Origin: Bimuria novae-zelandiae CBS 107.79
Taxonomy: Eukaryota; Ascomycota; Dothideomycetes; Pleosporales; Didymosphaeriaceae
Assembly (NCBI GenBank): GCA_010015655.1
Contig: ML976809.1
Coordinates: 8,692-50,098, forward strand
DNA length: 41,407 nucleotides
Direction: 5' to 3'
The notes beneath the pieces are model-generated. The model ran no database searches and was not told the origin of the DNA. It saw nothing but the letters and a program-made list of their open reading frames with translations. Below are positions 36,010 to 41,407 of this stretch, piece after piece; position 1 is the first letter of the stretch, and the number at the start of each line of letters is the position of its first letter. Made by a program: the position numbers and the translations under genes.

Positions 36010-38451
36010 ATAGGCTCGGCGAACGGGCTGTTACTAAATAATAAATCCTCTATTAATAACCGCCGACTCTCCTCCCTTAGCCCGTGCACTATGCTGCGAA
36101 ACTGGGCCATAGTAAACTATAGCTTCTTATATAATAACTTGTCCTACCCTACCCACTCCACGTGGCCGCGTGACGTCGTATTATAATGGATCTTTAGCCC
36201 GTACGTTCGCAAATCCAATATTCACTGCATGGGGCTATGGCTACCGCGCACTATAAACTTGTTTATTATTTACTAGACATGCTACAAATACCCTTTTGGC
36301 CGGCCCTATCGCTGGGTGCTGTCCCTATCGCTCTCGTACGCGCTATCGCTATTAATATTGTCTCCTATAAATGTATCTAATAATTCCAACGCCTACTACA
36401 CTACTATAAACTGGGCAACCTTAATAATAGCTAATAAAATGGGCGGGTACTGCTCGGCGCCCTTTTACTCGTCCTCTTTTACCCCTAATACGGCTAATGC
36501 ACACACTAACGGGCTATTATACTCTTTATAGGTAATAGACTACCTTAATAATGCGACGCAAAACGCTAAACATGATTTTTTAATACTTAATAACGCTTTA
36601 CGCTCGCTTATAATTTTACCCTCTTTTGCCTTTTGTTTGGCCTTTATCTCCCCTACTGCACTATCTACGTCGTTTATTATTACCTTATCTATATCTTTGT
36701 TTCCTATTTCTTTTATCTCTTTCTCTTTTTCCTTCTTTACTACTTCTCCTACTGCCTTTACTAACGCCTCCCACGCCTCGCGTTACTACTAGGTAAACTA
36801 GTACGTAGGGCTCTTCTACGCGTGCGCTTGCTGCGTTTACTAAAAAAATATTAATATCTACTTCTATAATCGGGCATGGTCCCCAACCGCTTTTTCGTTT
36901 ATATATAACTATAATGGCGTAAAGCGTGTCTAGTGCTTCTCCGTCTAAATCGCTTCTAATCGTATAAATATCCCCGTGCGGTGAATAACGGACGCCTGGC
37001 TAAATTACGCCAATCTATTTATAGCTTTCCATATAGTAGCTACGATAGGCTCCTCTTTAGCTTTAGGCTCTTCTACGCTTGCTAATAATTTAGGCCACTC
37101 TATGCCTACTAAATACGGTATTTACCTAGTTTACTCTAGCCATAGGTTTACCTTATCTTGCGCGCTATCCTGGATCGTCGTCTCGGCTCGCTTCTATAGG
37201 TTGGCCCACGCCTTGTCTATATTCCTGCCAACGCTTGCCCACCCGGCCTTGCCATCCATGGGTTTAGGGGTGGATTTGGGTTAGTAAACCTTGAAATACT
37301 GTAATCTAGTGCCCTGGGCGAATAACTACTAGTATTAAACGCGCCTCTAACCTTAATTGCTGCGTAATTATATACCTTACTTTTCTAATTAACGTGGATA
37401 GCCACCTCTGCCTGCTAGCGACTAATCGTAGGCCTCTCGCCAATAGTTCTTTATACCCTAGAAACTTTAAACAATCTAATAACACTAGCCTGCGGCTAAT
37501 TGGCACATTATCCCATCCGTGTATACTAGTAACTGGCTAATGGGTTTAATGCTCTAACTAGGCACTTCTAGCTCGCTAGTATACTATATTACACCAGCCC
37601 AACTCTAAAGCTCGTTGGCTACTAACTATACTTACTCGCGTTTAACCCCCTTATAGATATGCTATAAATGGCTCCTGGCATGGCTAGGCAAAACGCTATA
37701 CCTGCATTCTCTACAAATTGCCAACGTATACTTAGGCAAATATTCGAAATACTTACCTACGACGCTACTCTCTACTATAATACCGGACTTAACGCTGCTA
37801 CGCCTGGGTTTTTAATGGGTTTCTATAATAGGTTATAGGCTACTAAACAGGTTATGGGTGCTGCAATAAATCCCTGGGCTTTATAACAGGTTATGGATTG
37901 CTGCGACGCGTTACTACTATTAATAACTATGCGGTTTACTATACTAGTTACTATATAGTATATAGGTTGCGGAACAGGTTGCTAGCTACGTTATACGTGA
38001 TACTAGGTAATAGTAATTAAATACACGTTACTGCGGCTACCTGCGAGCCATTTATCGCGCTATATAGCTATTTTAACTCCTATAATTCTTCGCGTTCTAA
38101 CGCGTTTTTACTTCTACTACACGTTAGTCCTTATCTTGGAATTAACTCCGGTGTCTAATCGTTGCCTTATTATGTTTGCCCCAATCCTAACGCGTAACCC
38201 TAACGCTAATAACTACATAGTTTCTAGCGCTACAAATTGGCTAAGACGTGCAACTCGTAACCCTGAATCTAGAGTCTAAAGTTAGGGTAAACTGGCCCGC
38301 GAGAACCTATCGAAATGTTACCTTTAGTATTTTTAAAATGTTACCCCCGTTCTTAAACGTACGCACAGGAAGTAGCTAGCGTGGATATTTTATTCCTAAT
38401 AAAATAACGCTGCTATTAAAATGTTAGGTAATATTTCTAAGCCGCCCTGGG
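36004..38451 (-). repeat. Partial TLH unit 4e (2,448 bp)
   Basis: Tandem counterpart of unit 4d with identical length. The two differ by transitions. It ends in the hairpin at 38418-38437. Confidence 0.85.
36009..37778 (-). pseudogene. TLH N-terminal half, copy 4e
   Basis: Same content as copy 4d: the OrsD N-terminus and acidic stretch, without the recombinase-like region or the helicase. It is degraded by TAG/TAA stops, with the start codon lost at 37776-37778. Confidence 0.8.
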
Positions 38452-38460
38452 TTAGGGTTA
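38418..38460. repeat. Terminal hairpin and TTAGGGTTA junction of unit 4e
   Basis: Hairpin 38418-38437, 14 nt, then TTAGGGTTA (38452-38460), the longest telomere tract at any of these junctions. The sequence then changes to a Copia fragment. Confidence 0.85.
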
Positions 38461-40269
38461 CTCCAGAGGTGGTCTGGTCTGTAGTACGGCTTAATAACTG
38501 TCGACCGAAATGTTGTCGGGCCATTGACCATGTCGATAGTGACGTTATGGCCGTCTATAGCAGCGATTTTGTACGGGCCATTCTATCTATTCTTTTCTCT
38601 CTATACTAAAACCTCGCTTTGTAGCGGGAGCGCAAGCATATCTATGGTATTAGGTCTATTATGGGTGTTTAACGTATCCGTAACCTGGCGTTTGGTGGTA
38701 AGCTTACGTAGTTCTTTTATTGCTTTTTAAATAGCCTTGCTGCGCTTAACCATTAATGGTAACGGCGGTAACTCTATAGTTATACGTGGGTATGCGCCAA
38801 AGACAAGTAAAGTTAAGACTAGATTGTTAGGGCCTACTGTGTTATTAATAGCTTTTATGGCTATCTAAAGAATTACTTTATTAGATATAGTGCTAGTAAG
38901 CTTAGCGTAGAGTATATCCCATGCGCGGTGCAGGGGCGCGTGATACCTTTTTATTTTACCAATAGACTAATGTGCCTCTATAGGTACTTATTTACATGTG
39001 ACTCTTATAATCTTTACTTTTACGCGAAATTCTACACTTACGAAGTTTGTGCCTGCGTTATGTGTAAGAATGTCTAGTGGTCCTTGGTAGATATTAATTT
39101 ATAACATCCGCAGTGCCTACCATATCTCCTTAGCTAAAATAGCGTTAAGAAACTTTGCGCCTTAAAACGAAGTTGCTAAATTCACTACATGTAATATAGG
39201 CTTACTTCTTAAGTATATCACATCTATAAGGATCTTGTAGTTAAAATAATAGTCGTTCTTAAGGGTAAACTTAAAGCGGCGCGGCGTAAAGCTATTAAGC
39301 TAATAATAATGGTAAAACTTTGTAATTTGCTTAAGAGTTCTTTCTTTAAAGTTATTGTGATTAGTATCTTTCAAGAGCCTAGCTAGTCTCATAATAGCTG
39401 GGTGTCCAAAACGGCGATAGAGCCGTCTTAACTCTGTCTCTATGAGAAATGCAGTTGCACGCTCTTTTTTATTAAGATAAAACCACGAATGTCCCTATTT
39501 ACGGATTACGGGGATGCGTATATTGCCCTGGACGAGCTTATCTGTAGTGTTGTTAAAGTAGACCTTTAGCCTGTCCATGTCCGCAAGGCATAGTAAGAAC
39601 GGTATAAGCGCATCTAGCACCTTAAAGTTAATTTTTCTAATTTTTATTAGAATCTATGCGGTGCCGATAGACACCGTAACACTGCCTTTACCGAATTTAA
39701 TAGACGTTTTTCCTGCCATAGATATGTTTATCGTGACCGTTAGGTCTTCCTATATAAGTGCGAGGTACTGTTCCTTGCCGACTATAGATATATTAGCGGC
39801 GCCTATATTAGGGAGGATTCCTTAGTATATAGATCGCGTGTATCGGTCCTTAATAAGGAATTGCGACGCCGGTGATAACGGTACGTCTCTGCTATATATG
39901 TCTTTACTAGAGATATAGTGTATAAACGCTTAATCTACAAGTTATTACTTCTTAAAAAATTAATATTCCGCGTACGCAGTTATAAATTACTAATTATTAA
40001 TATTATACTGCTAATCGCTATTATTATTATCGTCCTTATAGTTCTTACTACCTTTATACTCTGCAAGGTGTATAGAGAAGTCTGTAGGTAGTAGTGTGCC
40101 TATAAAGTAATATATAGAGAAGAACTATGTGCGGGTAGCTTTACGTTCCTTATTAGTATAGTTAGTTAACCAGTAGCCCTCTTTCTAGTAGATAAAGCAC
40201 TTCTTCTTCTAGCGTGGCGTTATAAATTTACGTTTGCTATCGTTACTATTAAAGCGCTAATTGCCTCTA
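38461..40269 (-). pseudogene. Copia-type gag-protease-integrase fragment, RIPped
   Basis: Reading leftwards: a zinc-knuckle remnant (KKKCFIY, with Cys to Tyr change, about 40165-40215); a protease-like stretch with SIVGKEQYLAL and IKFGKGSVTVSIGT (about 39690-39800); DALIPFLLCLADMDRL; GHSWFYL; and an integrase. The integrase shows RRFGHPAIMRLARLL (HHCC His, about 39400), RRFKFTL, ILIDVIY (first Asp), THNAGTNFVS (second Asp now Asn) and PIEAH, SIGKIKRYHAPL (Glu). Integrase following protease with no RT between them is the Copia order. The fragment stops before RT at the TTAGGGTTA junction. Stops are TAG/TAA. Confidence 0.8.
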
Positions 40270-40418
40270 TGTTAGAGTGGAGTACGGTATCACATGATAC
40301 AAACCTGATGTAGACTAGTTGCTGATCACGATTCTGCTACTTAAGCAGTTTCTCCGTTTAGCCTGTTACAATCAACTCAGTCTCTCATTCCTACTTGCTA
40401 CCCTACCTATCACTTACA
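40270..40418 (+). mobile_element. 5' LTR of a young Copia element, 149 bp
   Basis: Starts TGTTAGAGTGG and ends CACTTACA, directly before the primer binding site. The base composition changes here from AT-rich RIPped DNA to normal GC. The 3' LTR lies outside the window, so the ends cannot be confirmed by comparison. Confidence 0.7.
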
Positions 40419-40431
40419 GTTATGAGCCCGG
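40419..40431 (+). other. Primer binding site for half tRNA-iMet
   Basis: GTTATGAGCCCGG. The reverse complement GGGCTCATAAC matches the anticodon stem-loop of eukaryotic initiator tRNA-Met (anticodon CAT). Priming by an internal half of tRNA-iMet is known for Drosophila copia and yeast Ty5. Confidence 0.75.
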
Positions 40432-40530
40432 CCTACGCTTAATCCGACTGCAGTTCACATTATCACTCTACCTACTTACTACGCACGCGCTTTCCGCGAC
40501 GGAGATCAACTCGACGAGCTCTAGTTTGCC

Positions 40531-41407
40531 ATGATGAGCAACAAAGAGGACGAGCTGATTGTTAAGGAGACGATTATCCTTGACAAGCCGAGCGATTGGT
40601 CGAAGTGGATCTTTCTACGAAAGAGGACCGCTGAGGCATACAAGATCTGGGACTATTGTAACCCAGATTTGGCAGTAGATACTGTCAAGAAGATATACAG
40701 TGAAAAACCCAAGGAGCGGCTACTACGCTCATTCAAAAAGGACAACGAAGATTCAAGCATTGTCCAGGGCGACGATGATATTGAACCCGACGAACTCACG
40801 AGAACCGAACGAGAGGACTACACCTTCTGGCATGGATTCTACGCAACGAAGCTGGCAGCCTGGCAAAAGAAGGAGAACGCTCTCAACAACTTAACACGGG
40901 AGATTGCAAGGACAATCGCCAGTAGGCATATCCCGGTCATTGAGGATGCTGAAACACCGCATGAACAACTCACACAACTCAAGAAGATATTCTGCATGTC
41001 AGTAGCAGAGCGCAAGTATGAGTTGCTTGAGCAATACGACAAGATCAAGAAGGTTCCGCAACGACAGAAGATAGATGCTTAGTACGAGAGCTACATCACT
41101 ATCCTTCGCGATATGATCAAACTGAAACTACCTGAGGTCCAGGACTATCGAGCACAGCAGGACTTTCTTCGAGCAATTAGAGGAATTGATGAGTCCTTTG
41201 TTACGCACGAAATTCAGGAGATCACGCGAGCTGAGATAAACGGAACCCCGTACATGGATCCTGTTGGACTGATAGAGAACTATCGACGGTTCCGACGCAC
41301 ATTGAACCCTGTAGCGTCATCACTTGGAACGTACGCCGTTTTAGGACGCCCTAGTCCAAACACCAACAGCAACACCCAGAAACGTACAGTCACTTGCATC
41401 TGCGGAG
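40531..41407 (+). CDS. Copia gag(-pol) polyprotein, 5' part, one nonsense codon
   Basis: Begins MMSNKEDELIVKETIILDK (the second Met at 40534 is an alternative) and continues in frame to the window edge. DWSKWIFLRKRTAEAYKIWD followed by YCNP is typical of Copia capsid starts (family knowledge). The frame has a single TAG at 41080-41082 where the context suggests CAG (Gln). It then stays open through IRGIDESFVTHEIQ to TCICG, the beginning of a CCHC zinc knuckle at the window end. Codon use and GC content are normal, with no RIP decay, unlike everything to the left. The element appears recent and lies against, probably nested in, the older Copia fragment. Pol domains would lie beyond the window. 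Confidence 0.8.

Noticed and set aside
40419..40431. tRNA-Met gene fragment
   Set aside because: Only the anticodon arm complement is present, at the LTR edge, so it is a primer binding site.

Overview
The window looks like a degraded subtelomere of a filamentous ascomycete (Pezizomycotina). Three things suggest this. The repeats carry pervasive C-to-T and G-to-A change in CpA/TpG context, the mark of repeat-induced point mutation (RIP). TTAGGG/CCCTAA telomere motifs are scattered internally. The dominant repeat encodes a telomere-linked RecQ helicase (TLH) with an OrsD-type N-terminus. I see no intact host gene, rRNA, tRNA gene or CRISPR array.

Layout. 1-957 is AT-rich and G-poor, with a small hAT-like MITE at 475-635. 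825-6048 is TLH unit 1, the least mutated copy, with its gene on the minus strand. 6052-8831 is a partial TLH unit 2. 8838-9536 is a fragment of an LTR retrotransposon (5' LTR plus gag start, minus strand). 9537-9992 is AT-rich and includes a 55-bp tandem repeat. 9993-15324 is the heavily RIPped full TLH unit 3. 15328-23600 holds two tandem copies of another repeat that carries an unidentified ~1,405-codon gene on the minus strand; copy A is 3'-truncated and copy B is full length. 23600-26640 is AT-rich, almost free of G on this strand, and contains degenerate minisatellites with TAACCC in each unit. 26649-31968 is full TLH unit 4, of a second subfamily. 31969-38451 is a staircase of five partial units (442, 1117, 28, 2448 and 2448 bp). 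38461-40269 is a RIPped Copia gag-protease-integrase fragment (minus). 40270-41407 is the start of a young, un-RIPped Copia element (plus).

Two structural observations stand out. First, every TLH unit with a complete right end finishes the same way: a 9-bp-stem hairpin with a GG loop, exactly 14 nt, then TTAG(GG). The two TLH subfamilies keep this shape while changing four or more stem base pairs on both sides. Second, after each of these TTAG ends the sequence re-enters TLH or other DNA at a different internal site that shares microhomology with the TTAG(GG) end. This is what repeated invasion by a worn telomere end, copying outward to the donor's end, would leave behind.

The TLH reading frame also seems to encode, between OrsD and the helicase, a region with tyrosine-recombinase hallmarks (ARGPEI; AYR; then GH, 9 residues, Tyr). 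TLH units may therefore be mobile or telomere-acting elements, not passive subtelomeric genes. All TLH and unknown-gene copies are pseudogenes riddled with TAG/TAA stops.
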